Source of the DNA: Pelagimonas sp.
GTDB taxonomy: Bacteria; Pseudomonadota; Alphaproteobacteria; Rhodobacterales; Rhodobacteraceae
DNA: 64,000 nt
Reading direction: 5' to 3'
Assembly (NCBI GenBank): GCA_025210455.1
Contig: JAOARQ010000053.1
Coordinates: 1-64,000 of the forward strand
In this document: piece after piece, positions 33,996-43,597 of the stretch
Position numbering within the stretch: position 1 is the first letter of the stretch
How the letters are laid out: the number at the start of each line of letters is the position of its first letter
Program-made: the position numbers and the translations under genes
The notes under the pieces: model-generated
Told to the model about the DNA's origin: nothing
The model's input: only the letters and a program-made list of their open reading frames with translations
Databases searched by the model: none

Positions 33996-34878
33996 ATGTG
34001 GTCAGCCCCTGAATCGCCCCCATCTGCGCCTTGGCAATCCGTTCCCCTTCGCTGATGGCCTCTTGCGCGCGGAACAGTTCGACCACCGACATATGACCCA
34101 GATCCGCGTCCAGCAGCAGATCGCTGGGATCACAGGCCGCGCGGGTCTGGCGCAGGAACTCGGTCAGCACATCAATCGAAGCGCTCAGCACCTCCATCAT
34201 CGCAGGGGATTTCTCAACCGTTCGGCCCTCGGGGATCAGATCCGACAGCACCTCGGGTAAATGTGGTTTGATCTCATCGGTGCCAAGCTGTTTCCAGATC
34301 GTATCACTTTGCGACGCGGTCCATAAAGGCCGCCCCATCTTGGCATTTGGATTGACAGCGATGGTCCGCGTGGCCCCAAGAGCACGACAGGCCGTCACCG
34401 GCACCGGGTTGATCAACCCGCCATCCAGCAACCAATGCCCATTCACCTGCGTGGGGGCAAACACACCCGGAATCGACACAGACGCGCGCACAGCCGGGGC
34501 AAGTGGCCCATCTTGCAGCCAGATTTCACGCCCAGTGCTCATGTCGGTGGCCACAGCCAGATAAGGTTTGGGCAGGTCTTCGATCCGCTCGGGCAGATCA
34601 ATGGCGCGCAAAAGATCTTCAACCGCGCCGCCTTTGATCAGCCCGCCCTTGTCGACCGCCGGATCAATGAAACCAAAGAACCGCGTCTGCGTCAGCCCCA
34701 ACGCCCAGTTTTCCAGCGCGTCCAGCTTGCCCGCTGCCCAGGCCGCGCCCACCAGCGCCCCCATCGAACATCCCGCCACCACATCTGGTGTGATGCCATT
34801 TTTCTCAAGCTGGCGCAGGACACCGATATGGCACCAGCCACGCGCGCCCCCTGATCCCAAAGCAAGCCCTAAAGACAT
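33994..34878 (-). CDS. Patatin-like phospholipase (RssA type)
   Basis: This 294-residue serine lipase of the bacterial patatin group shows the oxyanion GGARGWCHIG (about 11-20), nucleophile GCSMGAL (Ser about 38) and catalytic Asp in LDGGLINPVP (about 151). The ATG at 34878 shares a base with the stop of the preceding NUDIX gene (TGATG); an overlapping GTG at 34881 is the alternative. It would hydrolyse membrane lipid or acyl esters; no target is evident. Confidence 0.88.
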   Translation of the reverse strand: MSLGLALGSGGARGWCHIGVLRQLEKNGITPDVVAGCSMGALVGAAWAAGKLDALENWALGLTQTRFFGFIDPAVDKGGLIKGGAVEDLLRAIDLPERIEDLPKPYLAVATDMSTGREIWLQDGPLAPAVRASVSIPGVFAPTQVNGHWLLDGGLINPVPVTACRALGATRTIAVNPNAKMGRPLWTASQSDTIWKQLGTDEIKPHLPEVLSDLIPEGRTVEKSPAMMEVLSASIDVLTEFLRQTRAACDPSDLLLDADLGHMSVVELFRAQEAISEGERIAKAQMGAIQGLTT

Positions 34879-35303
34879 CACTTCACATCCTCACATAAAC
34901 CACTGCGCCGCAAAACCTGCGCGACGCCGGAACTCAGCGGCAAAGCCGCGCCAAGCACGTCCTGCACCGGAATCCAGCGCGCCTCCAGCGCATCATCCTG
35001 GGCAATGGGATCGCCGTGATCATAGTGGCAAACAACCGGCACCAGATAGAAATGATGTGCGATCTGCCCATCATCGTCTGACAAGATCAGATCCAGCCCC
35101 TCAAGGGTCTGCCCGGCTCTGGCCACAACACCGGTTTCTTCGAACAGCTCGCGCTGCGCCGCCTGAGCAATGGGTTCACCCAGATCCACCTTGCCGCCGG
35201 GATAGCCCCAGATGCCCGCATCAGGCGGGTTGCGCCGGCGCACCAGCAGAACCTGGGCGTCGCGCACCACCACCGCCAGGGCCGCCACCACGGGCCGGTT
35301 CAT
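34878..35303 (-). CDS. NUDIX hydrolase (ADP-ribose pyrophosphatase-like)
   Basis: This 141-residue single-domain NUDIX protein has Nudix box [22 protein letters not shown] (about 37-58), with every Glu of REx2EE present, preceded by WGYPGGK. It overlaps uvrA by four bases (ATGA) and shares the same strand, so it belongs to the uvrA transcript and its possible SOS control. The substrate is unknown. Confidence 0.88.
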   Translation of the reverse strand: MNRPVVAALAVVVRDAQVLLVRRRNPPDAGIWGYPGGKVDLGEPIAQAAQRELFEETGVVARAGQTLEGLDLILSDDDGQIAHHFYLVPVVCHYDHGDPIAQDDALEARWIPVQDVLGAALPLSSGVAQVLRRSGLCEDVK

Positions 35304-38155
35304 TCTGCGGCGGCCTTGACCTGCAACATCGGCTTTAGATAGCGCCCGGTATGTGATCGCGGCTCATCTGCGACTTTTTCCGGGGTGCCAGCAGCGACGA
35401 TTTCCCCGCCACCATCCCCGCCTTCGGGGCCAATGTCGATGATCCAGTCGGCGGTTTTGACCACATCCAGATTGTGTTCGATCACCACAACCGTATTGCC
35501 CTGTTCGACCAGTTCATGCAGCACTTCCAACAGCTTACGCACATCTTCGAAATGCAGGCCTGTGGTGGGTTCATCCAGAATATACAGGGTGCGCCCGGTG
35601 GATCGTTTGGCCAGTTCTTTGGATAGCTTGACCCGCTGCGCTTCACCGCCCGACAGCGTCGTGGCCTGTTGCCCCACCTTGATATAGCCTAGCCCGACCC
35701 GCGCCAGCGCATCCATCTTGTCGCGGATCGACGGCACCGCCTTAAAGAACTCCTGCGCGTCTTCGACGGTCATATCCAGAACGTCTGCGATGCTTTTGCC
35801 CTTAAACTTAATCTCAAGGGTTTCGCGGTTATATCTGGCCCCATGACAGGTTTCGCACGTGACATAAACATCGGGCAGAAAGTGCATCTCGATCTTGATG
35901 ACTCCATCGCCCTGACAGGCTTCGCAACGCCCCCCCTTGACGTTGAAGCTGAAGCGCCCTGGTTTATAGCCACGGGCCTTGGCCTCGGGGAGGCCAGCAA
36001 ACCATTCGCGGATTGGCGTGAACGCGCCCGTGTAGGTCGCCGGGTTTGACCGTGGGGTGCGCCCAATGGGGCGCTGGTCAATGTCGATGACCTTGTCCAG
36101 ATGCTCCAGCCCTTTGATGCTTTCACAGGGCGCGGGCGTCTGACGCGCGCCATTCAGCGCCATAGAGGCGGTCTTAAACAGGGTCTCGATGGTCAGGGTG
36201 GATTTCCCGCCCCCTGAAACGCCGGTCACACAGACGAACTTGCCCAGCGGGAATTCAGCGGTCACGTTTTTCAGGTTGTTGCCCGTGGCTTTGACCACTT
36301 TCAGCTTTTTCTTGTTGCCCTTGCGCCGCTTGGCAGGCACCGCGATTTCCCTGGCACCTGACAGATATTGCCCGGTCAGGCTGGCGGGATCGGCTGTGAT
36401 TTCGTCCGGTGTGCCGTTGGCCACCACCTGCCCCCCATGCACACCTGCGCCCGGACCGATGTCAAAGACGTAATCCGCCTCACGGATCGCCTCTTCGTCG
36501 TGTTCCACCACGATCACCGTATTGCCCTGATCCCGCAGGTTTTTCAGCGTTTCCAGTAGCCGCGTGTTATCGCGCTGGTGCAACCCGATAGAAGGTTCGT
36601 CCAGCACATAAAGCACGCCCGTCAGCCCCGAGCCAATCTGCGACGCCAGCCTGATCCGTTGGCTTTCACCACCAGACAGCGTCCCCGCCGATCGTGAGAG
36701 CGTCAGATATTCAAGACCCACATTGTTCAAAAATCCAAGACGTTCGCGGATCTCTTTCAGGATTGCATGGGCAATCTCGTTTTTCTGTTTGGTCAGGCTA
36801 CCGGGCACGGTTTCGCACCAGGCAAAGGCCTCGCGGATCGACATTTCGACCACCTGCCCCACATGCAACTGGGCAATTTTCACCGCCAGCGCCTCTTCGC
36901 GCAGCCGATACCCTTCGCAAGACGCACAGGGGCGGTTGTTCTGATAGCGTTCAAATTCTTCGCGAATCCAGTTGCTGTCCGTTTCGCGGTAGCGGCGTTC
37001 CATATTTGGAATCACCCCTTCAAAGACCCGTTCGACCTGATAAATCCGCCCGCCTTCATCGTAACGGAACATGATTTCTTCGTCGCCCGACCCATAAAGA
37101 AAGACCTGTTTCACATGCGCAGGCAGATCCTTCCAGCGCATGTTTTTGTCAAACTCATAGTGTTTGGCGATGGCTTCGATGGTCTGCAGGAAATAGGGCG
37201 ATTTGCCTTTGCGCCAAGGCGCCAGCGCCCCATCAGCCACCTTCAGATCCTGATCCGGCACCACCAGACGTTCGTCAAAGAACAGCTCTTGCCCCAGACC
37301 GTCACAATCTGGGCAGGCCCCCACAGGGGCGTTGAAGGAAAACAGGCGCGGTTCAATCTCGGGAATAGTGAAACCACTGACTGGGCAGGCAAAATTTTCC
37401 GAAAAGGTCACGCGCTCTGGATCACCCTCGCGCGGGGCGGTTTCGAAAATGGCAATCCCATCCGCCAGATCCAACGCTGTGCGAAAGCTGTCCGCCAGCC
37501 GGGTTTCCATGCCTTCGCGCACCACAACGCGGTCCACGCCCACATCAATGTCATGGCGGAATTTCTTGTCCAGGGTTGGCGGTTCGTCTAGTTCATAGAA
37601 CGCGCCATCGACCTTGACCCGTTGAAAGCCCTGTTTGCGCAGTTCCAGAAATTCTTTTTTATATTCGCCTTTGCGGTCGCGAATGATCGGAGCCAGCAGA
37701 TAGCCGCGGGTGCCCTCTTGCATCAGCATCACCCGGTCAACCATATCCTGCACCTGCTGTGCTTCAATCGGTTGTCCCGTGGCGGGCGAATACGGCGTGC
37801 CGACGCGGGCGAAAAGCAAGCGCAGATAATCGTAGATCTCGGTCACGGTCCCCACGGTTGAGCGCGGGTTTTTCGACGTGGTCTTTTGTTCGATTGAGAT
37901 CGCGGGCGACAAACCGGCGATATGATCGACATCGGGTTTTTCCATCATATCAAGGAATTGCCGCGCATAGGCCGACAGGCTTTCCACATAGCGGCGCTGC
38001 CCTTCCGCGTAGATGGTGTCAAAAGCCAGACTGGATTTACCCGATCCAGACAGCCCGGTAATCACCACCAGCTGATCGCGGGGGATATCCACATCAATGG
38101 ATTTCAGATTATGTTCACGCGCCCCGCGCACTTCGATCTGCTTCAGGTCCGGCAT
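35300..38155 (-). CDS. uvrA: Excinuclease ABC subunit A
   Basis: This 951-residue DNA damage recognition ATPase of nucleotide excision repair has two ABC modules with Walker [15 protein letters not shown] (about 34) and [14 protein letters not shown] (about 650), signature [12 protein letters not shown] and [12 protein letters not shown], and zinc fingers with CPDC and CEAC/CETC pairs. The length equals that of typical UvrA. It starts at 38155 ([17 protein letters not shown]). A LexA box of the GAAC-N7-GAAC type lies 71 bases upstream, so SOS induction is expected. Confidence 0.97.
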   Translation of the reverse strand: MPDLKQIEVRGAREHNLKSIDVDIPRDQLVVITGLSGSGKSSLAFDTIYAEGQRRYVESLSAYARQFLDMMEKPDVDHIAGLSPAISIEQKTTSKNPRSTVGTVTEIYDYLRLLFARVGTPYSPATGQPIEAQQVQDMVDRVMLMQEGTRGYLLAPIIRDRKGEYKKEFLELRKQGFQRVKVDGAFYELDEPPTLDKKFRHDIDVGVDRVVVREGMETRLADSFRTALDLADGIAIFETAPREGDPERVTFSENFACPVSGFTIPEIEPRLFSFNAPVGACPDCDGLGQELFFDERLVVPDQDLKVADGALAPWRKGKSPYFLQTIEAIAKHYEFDKNMRWKDLPAHVKQVFLYGSGDEEIMFRYDEGGRIYQVERVFEGVIPNMERRYRETDSNWIREEFERYQNNRPCASCEGYRLREEALAVKIAQLHVGQVVEMSIREAFAWCETVPGSLTKQKNEIAHAILKEIRERLGFLNNVGLEYLTLSRSAGTLSGGESQRIRLASQIGSGLTGVLYVLDEPSIGLHQRDNTRLLETLKNLRDQGNTVIVVEHDEEAIREADYVFDIGPGAGVHGGQVVANGTPDEITADPASLTGQYLSGAREIAVPAKRRKGNKKKLKVVKATGNNLKNVTAEFPLGKFVCVTGVSGGGKSTLTIETLFKTASMALNGARQTPAPCESIKGLEHLDKVIDIDQRPIGRTPRSNPATYTGAFTPIREWFAGLPEAKARGYKPGRFSFNVKGGRCEACQGDGVIKIEMHFLPDVYVTCETCHGARYNRETLEIKFKGKSIADVLDMTVEDAQEFFKAVPSIRDKMDALARVGLGYIKVGQQATTLSGGEAQRVKLSKELAKRSTGRTLYILDEPTTGLHFEDVRKLLEVLHELVEQGNTVVVIEHNLDVVKTADWIIDIGPEGGDGGGEIVAAGTPEKVADEPRSHTGRYLKPMLQVKAAAE

Positions 38156-38225
38156 TGGTATTCCCTACTCGATGGCAACGGTTAAGACATAGTTGATCCA
38201 TTTTAAGAGGCCAATGGAAAAGTTA

Positions 38226-38240
38226 GAACATTAGCGGAAC
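38226..38240 (-). promoter_or_regulatory. LexA (SOS) box of uvrA
   Basis: GAACATTAGCGGAAC (GAAC-N7-GAAC; on the minus strand GTTC-N7-GTTC) is an exact alphaproteobacterial LexA box, between uvrA and the divergent rhodanese gene. Confidence 0.85.
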
Positions 38241-38258
38241 ATTCCTTCAGCCCTTTAC

Positions 38259-38274
38259 ATTCTTATTTCAGAAT
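38259..38274 (+). promoter_or_regulatory. SqrR/BigR-type operator of the rhodanese gene
   Basis: ATTCTTATTTCAGAAT fits ATTC-N8-GAAT, the known site of the persulfide-sensing repressors SqrR and BigR. It is 34 bases before the rhodanese ATG. No sqrR-like gene is in the window. Confidence 0.7.
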
Positions 38275-38307
38275 ATAAATAACACTCAACCAAGACAGGA
38301 GACAGCA

Positions 38308-38664
38308 ATGTTTGGGTTTTTGAACGCCCTGGGCGGAAACGACATGACAGCCGCAGAAGCTGTGCAACGCGCCGCGGCCGGGGACATTGTCGTGATCGAC
38401 ATCCGCGAACCGTTAGAGGTGACAGCCAGCGGCAAAGCCAAGGGTGCGCTGGCGATTCCCAGCGCTGCGTTGCGGCTGAAGGCCAACCCATCCAGCCCCG
38501 ATTGCTTGCCAGAGCTGAAATCTGGCAAACCCATCGCGGTTTACTGCGCTTCCGGCGCGCGCTCTGGCATGGCCAAACGTGTGCTCAAACGTATGGGCCA
38601 TGAGGTGCATAATATCGGCGGGCTTGGTCATTGGGTCAAAGCGGGCGGCGCCCTCATCCGTTAG
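38308..38664 (+). CDS. Rhodanese-domain sulfurtransferase
   Basis: The 118-residue single rhodanese domain (DIREPLEVTASGKAKGAL, about 31-48) has active-site Cys in YCASGARSGMA (about 79). It would move sulfane sulfur to thiols or cyanide. The ATG follows caggagaca. The gene is controlled, by inference, through the ATTC-N8-GAAT site, a persulfide operator. Its stop lies two bases from the convergent aglK stop. Together with the DUF2892 protein at 33722 it may form a split YgaP. Confidence 0.88.
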   Translation: MFGFLNALGGNDMTAAEAVQRAAAGDIVVIDIREPLEVTASGKAKGALAIPSAALRLKANPSSPDCLPELKSGKPIAVYCASGARSGMAKRVLKRMGHEVHNIGGLGHWVKAGGALIR

Positions 38665-38666
38665 GA

Positions 38667-39752
38667 TCAGCGATAAAGCAGCGATGTGCCTTCTGCGAAA
38701 AGATGCACTTTCTCGGGCTGGACGGTCAGGGCAACCTCTTGACCGCGCAGGCCTTTGTGAATGCCCGGCAGTTTCGCGATCACCGGATCCGCCCCCAGAT
38801 GCGCAAAGTGCAGCAGCGTAACTTCGCCCAGCGCCTCGGTCATAGTGACCTTGCCTGTGAAAATCGGCTGGCCCTCTGCGATGGTGCAATCCTCTGGTCG
38901 TATGCCGACATTCACCTTCAGGCCCATATCAGCATCGGACGTGGGATAGTTTGACAGCGCTTCGCCGCCATCGTCCAACCGCACCCGGGTTTGTGGCCCA
39001 GTGGCAATGACCTTGCCGGGCAGCAGGTTCATCGCTGGTGAGCCAATGAACTGCGCCACAAATTCCGAATTTGGCCGCTCATAAAGCTCAAGCGGAGTGC
39101 CAACCTGCGCGATGCCCTTGTTTGCCAGCACGACGATGCGGCTTGCCAGGGTCATGGCTTCGACCTGATCATGGGTCACATAGATCATGGTGCTATCAGG
39201 CATCTGTTCTTTCAGCTGGGCAATCTCGATCCGGGTGGCGACCCGAAGTGCCGCATCCAGATTCGAAAGCGGTTCATCAAAGAGATAAACCTTGGGATCG
39301 CGCACAATCGATCTGCCAATTGCCACCCGCTGACGCTGACCACCAGACAGAGCTTTGGGCAACCGATCCAGATAGTCTTCCAGTTGCAGCATCCGCGCCG
39401 CTTTGGTCACAGCGGCGTCGATTTCGGTCTTGCTTTTTCTGGCTAGTTTCAGCGCAAAGGACATGTTTTCACGCACTGTCATGTGCGGATAAAGCGCGTA
39501 AGACTGGAACACCATCGCAATGCCGCGCTGTGCGGGGGGCACATCATTCACCTGCTGCCCGTCGATTTCCAACGTGCCGCCGGTGATCTTTTCCAACCCC
39601 GCAATCATGCGCAGCAAAGTGGATTTCCCGCACCCCGAGGGGCCGACAAAAACGATCAGCTCGCCCTGCTGAATATCAAGATTGATATCGCGCAGGACAT
39701 TCACCTGCCCGCCATAGGTCTTTTCGACATCTGTCAGTTTCAGATTGGCCAT
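38667..39752 (-). CDS. aglK: Alpha-glucoside ABC transporter, ATPase subunit
   Basis: This 361-residue MalK/UgpC-type ATPase has Walker A GPSGCGKSTLL (about 37), signature LSGGQRQRVAIG (about 135), Walker B LFDEPLSNLDAALR and a C-terminal OB/TOBE region (about 245-360). The ATG at 39752 overlaps the aglA stop (TAATG). It is the last gene of aglE-aglF-aglG-aglA-aglK, as in Sinorhizobium meliloti. Confidence 0.93.
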   Translation of the reverse strand: MANLKLTDVEKTYGGQVNVLRDINLDIQQGELIVFVGPSGCGKSTLLRMIAGLEKITGGTLEIDGQQVNDVPPAQRGIAMVFQSYALYPHMTVRENMSFALKLARKSKTEIDAAVTKAARMLQLEDYLDRLPKALSGGQRQRVAIGRSIVRDPKVYLFDEPLSNLDAALRVATRIEIAQLKEQMPDSTMIYVTHDQVEAMTLASRIVVLANKGIAQVGTPLELYERPNSEFVAQFIGSPAMNLLPGKVIATGPQTRVRLDDGGEALSNYPTSDADMGLKVNVGIRPEDCTIAEGQPIFTGKVTMTEALGEVTLLHFAHLGADPVIAKLPGIHKGLRGQEVALTVQPEKVHLFAEGTSLLYR

Positions 39753-41374
39753 TACGCCCCCCTCTTCCACACAGCCACCTGCCAGGGCGCAAAGCTAAGC
39801 ACCGCGCCGACATCCAGCCCGCCCAATTCCTGCGCAACCGACTGCCACTGCCCCGCCGGGGCCTGCAACCGGGCAGGACCATCAGACAGGTTTATCGCGC
39901 AAAAGATCTCTTCGCCCTCATGGCTACGGGTGAAATAAACTACCGAGCCGCTGTGCTTCACCCCATCATGGTCGCCTTTGGCCAGCGCCGGATTTGCATG
40001 ACGCAGGGCGATGGCCTTGCGATAGAAATGCACCAGCGCCTGCGGATCCTGTTCGGCCACATCAACTGCTTTGGCGAGATGGTCAGCACTGACAGGCAGC
40101 CAGCTTTTCCCTTCAGAGAACCCCGCAGCGCTGTTGTTGTTTTCCCAGACCATCGGGGTGCGACAGCCATCACGGCCTTTGAACTCCGGCCAGAATTCAA
40201 TCCCATAGGGGTCTTGCAGATCCTCATAGGCCACGTCAGCTTCGCCGAGCCCCAGTTCTTCTCCCTGATAGATGCAGGCAGAGCCACGCAGACACATCAT
40301 CAGGGTGGTCATGGCCTTTTGCGCCTCTGGGCTGGCGTTCCAGCGGGTGGCGTGGCGCACAACATCATGGTTGGAATAGGCCCAGCAGGCCCAACCATCC
40401 GGCGCGGCCTCATCGACGCGCGCCAGCACATGGGCCACCTTCTGGGCGCTTGGCAGCTCCCCTGAGAGGAATTCAAAGGAATAGCACATATGCACGCGGT
40501 TCTCGCCGGTGGTGTATTCCCCCATGATCTCAAGCCCGCGCTGCGCGTCACCCACTTCGCCCACGGCGGTGGCCGCCGGGTATTCATCCAAAAGCGCCCG
40601 GAAGCGTTCAAGAAAGGCAAGGTTTTCAGGGCGGTTCTTGGAATAGAGGTGATACTGATGGTTATAGGGGTTCACGCGCGGCGCGATGCTGTCGTCGCGT
40701 TCTTCGACCGGCAGTGGCGGGTTCGAGCGCAACTCATGATCATGGACATAGAAATTGATCGTGTCCAGACGGAACCCATCCACCCCCAGATCCAGCCAGA
40801 AACGCACTGTGTCCAGCAGGGCCTCCTGCACTGCTGGGCAGTGAAAGTTCAGATCAGGCTGCGACACAAGGAAATTGTGCAGGTAATACTGTTCACGCCG
40901 CGCATCCCATTGCCAGGCGGATCCGCCAAAGATCGACAGCCAGTTATTGGGCGGCGTGCCATCCGGTTGCGGATCTGCCCAGACATACCAATCCGCTTTG
41001 GGATTTTCGCGGCTGGCACGACTTTCCTTGAACCAGGCATGTTGATCCGAGGAATGCGACAGCACCTGATCGATCATCACCTTCAGGCCCAGTTCATGCG
41101 CCCGCGCCACCAGCGCTTTGAAATCCTGCAGCGTGCCGAACATGGGATCGACATCGCAATAATCGCTGACGTCATAGCCAAAGTCTTTCATCGGTGAGGT
41201 AAAGAATGGCGAGATCCAGATCGCATCCACCCCAAGCGAGGCCACATAGGGCAGCCGTTGGGTGATCCCCGGCAGGTCGCCGATACCGTCACCATTGCTG
41301 TCCTGAAAGCTGCGCGGATAGATCTGATAGATTACCGCGCCACGCCACCAGTCTTTATCAGCCTGAACACTCAT
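39752..41374 (-). CDS. aglA: Alpha-glucosidase, glycoside hydrolase family 13
   Basis: This 540-residue cytoplasmic alpha-glucosidase splits imported alpha-glucosides such as sucrose, maltose or trehalose. It has the GH13 regions (GDLPGI, VMIDQVLSHSS), the nucleophile in GFRLDTINFY (Asp about 200), the acid/base in AVGEVGDAQRG (Glu about 271) and SNHDVVRH (about 332). It sits between aglG and aglK in the operon, with ribosome binding site aagg before the ATG at 41374. Exact sugar preference cannot be read. Confidence 0.93.
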   Translation of the reverse strand: MSVQADKDWWRGAVIYQIYPRSFQDSNGDGIGDLPGITQRLPYVASLGVDAIWISPFFTSPMKDFGYDVSDYCDVDPMFGTLQDFKALVARAHELGLKVMIDQVLSHSSDQHAWFKESRASRENPKADWYVWADPQPDGTPPNNWLSIFGGSAWQWDARREQYYLHNFLVSQPDLNFHCPAVQEALLDTVRFWLDLGVDGFRLDTINFYVHDHELRSNPPLPVEERDDSIAPRVNPYNHQYHLYSKNRPENLAFLERFRALLDEYPAATAVGEVGDAQRGLEIMGEYTTGENRVHMCYSFEFLSGELPSAQKVAHVLARVDEAAPDGWACWAYSNHDVVRHATRWNASPEAQKAMTTLMMCLRGSACIYQGEELGLGEADVAYEDLQDPYGIEFWPEFKGRDGCRTPMVWENNNSAAGFSEGKSWLPVSADHLAKAVDVAEQDPQALVHFYRKAIALRHANPALAKGDHDGVKHSGSVVYFTRSHEGEEIFCAINLSDGPARLQAPAGQWQSVAQELGGLDVGAVLSFAPWQVAVWKRGA

Positions 41375-41384
41375 GAGTTTTTCC

Positions 41385-42515
41385 TTATTTCACCGAGCCA
41401 GCCAGCAGGCCGCGCACGAGGTATTTCTGCATCGCAAAGAAGACCGCCAGCGGCACCGCGATGGATATGAAGGCCGCAGTGGCCAGAATTTCCCAATTGC
41501 CGCCACGCGTGCCCATGAATTCGACAATCCGGGCGGTCATGACGGTGGTTGTGCCGGTTGCATCAATCAAAAAGACCTTGGCCACCAGCAGATCATTCCA
41601 TGTCCAGAGGAACTGGAAGATCGCAAATGAGGCCAGCGCCGGGAAGGACAGCGGCAGGATGATCCGGGTAAAGATCTGAAATTCGGTTGCACCATCCACG
41701 CGGGCGTTTTCGATAATATCCCGTGGCAGCCCAACCATGTAATTGCGCAGCAGGTAGATCGCCAAAGGCAGACCAAAGCCGGTGTGGGCCAGCCAGACCC
41801 CCAGATAGCCTTTGCCAATGCCAATCCCCAGGTGCAGCTTCAGCAGTGGGATCAGCGCCAGTTGCAATGGCACCACCAAGAGCCCCACCACAAAAGCGAT
41901 CAACAATGCGCGGCCCGGGAAATCCATCCAAGCCAGAGCATAGGCGGCAAAGGCGGCCACCACGATCGGGATGATGGTGGCCGGGATGGTCACGGTCAGC
42001 GTGCTGAGGAAAGCCGCCCCCATGCCGTCGACATCCCCTTTGGCCAGCAGCATCTTTTCATAGTTGCCTGTGGTAAATTCGGGCGGCGTGGTGGCGGTGG
42101 TAAAGACGCGCGGCAGGCGTTTGCCCGCCTGACTGTCCGGTGCGGTGAAACGAAACTGGCCTGCCGCATCCACGCTGACAGTGCGCCCCCGCGACAGCTC
42201 GGCCACATCACCGGGCGCAAAAGCCTGCGGCGCTTTCGACGACCAGCCCCAGGCGGAGACCTCGGCGCTACTGTCGAACAGGCGCCCTTCGATCACATAA
42301 AGCCCGTCAATCTGCACCTCTTCGCCTTTTAGCCGGATCGCAGGATTTTGCCGTTCCTGTGCCGACAGCGATGACCACCAGCCGGACGAGGCAATCTGAT
42401 CCGCCGTCCGAAACGAGGACACCAGCAGCCCCACCGTTGGGAACAGCCAAAGGGCCACCAGAAACACCACCGACAGATGGGTGATCCAGACAAGGATGGA
42501 TTTCTGTCCCACCAT
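41385..42515 (-). CDS. aglG: Alpha-glucoside ABC transporter, permease AglG
   Basis: This 376-residue inner-membrane permease of the MalG type has a first membrane helix (about 15-35), a large periplasmic insert of about 110 residues, then five helices. The EAA loop that docks AglK is visible as ENARVDGATEFQIFTRIILPLS (about 236-257, two halves). The large insert is normal for AglG. Its start overlaps the aglF stop by one base (TGATG). It is part of the aglEFGAK operon. Confidence 0.92.
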   Translation of the reverse strand: MVGQKSILVWITHLSVVFLVALWLFPTVGLLVSSFRTADQIASSGWWSSLSAQERQNPAIRLKGEEVQIDGLYVIEGRLFDSSAEVSAWGWSSKAPQAFAPGDVAELSRGRTVSVDAAGQFRFTAPDSQAGKRLPRVFTTATTPPEFTTGNYEKMLLAKGDVDGMGAAFLSTLTVTIPATIIPIVVAAFAAYALAWMDFPGRALLIAFVVGLLVVPLQLALIPLLKLHLGIGIGKGYLGVWLAHTGFGLPLAIYLLRNYMVGLPRDIIENARVDGATEFQIFTRIILPLSFPALASFAIFQFLWTWNDLLVAKVFLIDATGTTTVMTARIVEFMGTRGGNWEILATAAFISIAVPLAVFFAMQKYLVRGLLAGSVK

Positions 42516-43513
42516 CAGCGCATCTCCTTACGGGCATTTCGGACATTCCAGACAAGGATCGGCAGAACCAGCAACATGATCACCATGGCTGCCGCTGATC
42601 CCACGCCCCAGTCATTGGCGCGAAACAGCTTGTCAAACATGTAGTTCGCCAGAACCTGCGTTTCCCATTGGCCGTTGGTCATGGCAAAGACGATGTCAAA
42701 CACCTTGAGCACCGTGATGGTAATCGTGGTCCAGACCACCAGAATGGTGCCCATGATCTGCGGCACCTTGATTTTGAAGAAAATCTGAAACGGGTTGGCC
42801 CCATCGACCACAGCAGCTTCGATGGTTTCTTCGGGGATACCCCGCAAGGCGGCAGACAGGATCACCATGGCAAAGCCCGTCTGAATCCAGATCAGCACCA
42901 CCATCAAAAGCAGGCTGTTCCAGATCGGGATCGTCAGCCATTGCGCCGGGTCATTCCCCGACAGCCAGACATAGATCGCATTCAGAATGCCGATCTGTTC
43001 CGCCCCGGGCGGGCGCGCATCATAGACCAGTTTCCAGATCACAGCGGCCCCCACAAAGGAAATCGCCATGGGCATGAAGATCAGCGATTTTGCGATATTG
43101 CCCCAGGAAATCCGGTCGGTCAGCTGCGCCACCAACAGGCCCAGCGCCGTAGAAACCGCAGGCACGATGATCAGCCAGAGCATGTTGTTGCGCATGGCCT
43201 CCCAGAACTTGGGTTCACCCAGCATCTGCTGATAGTTTTTCAGCCCGACAAAGGCCCCATCCTGCATGCGATCCGTCAACGACATGCGCAGCGTCTCAAC
43301 CACCGGATAGGCCAGATAGAGGCACAGCGCAAAAAGCGCCGGAAACAGGAACAGCCAGGGGCGGATCAGATTGGCCCGGTTGATATTGCGCCCGGCATTT
43401 GGGCCGCGTGGCGGTAAAAGCTGGTCCAACAGCGCATTGGACAGAAAGAAATATCCGACGCAGCCGCTTACACCAATGGCAATCGTCAGTAATCCCAGAA
43501 CCGCTGGATGCAT
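42515..43513 (-). CDS. aglF: Alpha-glucoside ABC transporter, permease AglF
   Basis: This 332-residue inner-membrane permease of the MalF type has about eight helices, with the EAA loop near IEAAVVDGANPFQIFFKIKVP (two halves, about 230-250). It is followed by aglG with a one-base overlap. The gap to aglE contains a terminator-like hairpin (43552-43582). Its start at 43513 (MHPAVLGLLTIAIG) gives the full first helix. Confidence 0.92.
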   Translation of the reverse strand: MHPAVLGLLTIAIGVSGCVGYFFLSNALLDQLLPPRGPNAGRNINRANLIRPWLFLFPALFALCLYLAYPVVETLRMSLTDRMQDGAFVGLKNYQQMLGEPKFWEAMRNNMLWLIIVPAVSTALGLLVAQLTDRISWGNIAKSLIFMPMAISFVGAAVIWKLVYDARPPGAEQIGILNAIYVWLSGNDPAQWLTIPIWNSLLLMVVLIWIQTGFAMVILSAALRGIPEETIEAAVVDGANPFQIFFKIKVPQIMGTILVVWTTITITVLKVFDIVFAMTNGQWETQVLANYMFDKLFRANDWGVGSAAAMVIMLLVLPILVWNVRNARKEMR

Positions 43514-43551
43514 CTGGCTCTCCCTAGGGTCAGGATGTGCAGGGGCTGCAC

Positions 43552-43582
43552 AAAAAGCCCCGGCAGGTCTCCCGCCGGGGCC
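43552..43582 (-). terminator. Attenuator hairpin between aglE and aglF
   Basis: GCCCCGGC (43557-43564) pairs with GCCGGGGC (43574-43581). On the minus strand the stem is followed by TTTTTG, as an intrinsic terminator. It lies after aglE and before aglF, where partial termination would favour the binding protein. Confidence 0.75.
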
Positions 43583-43597
43583 AGTCGTGGTGAGTGA

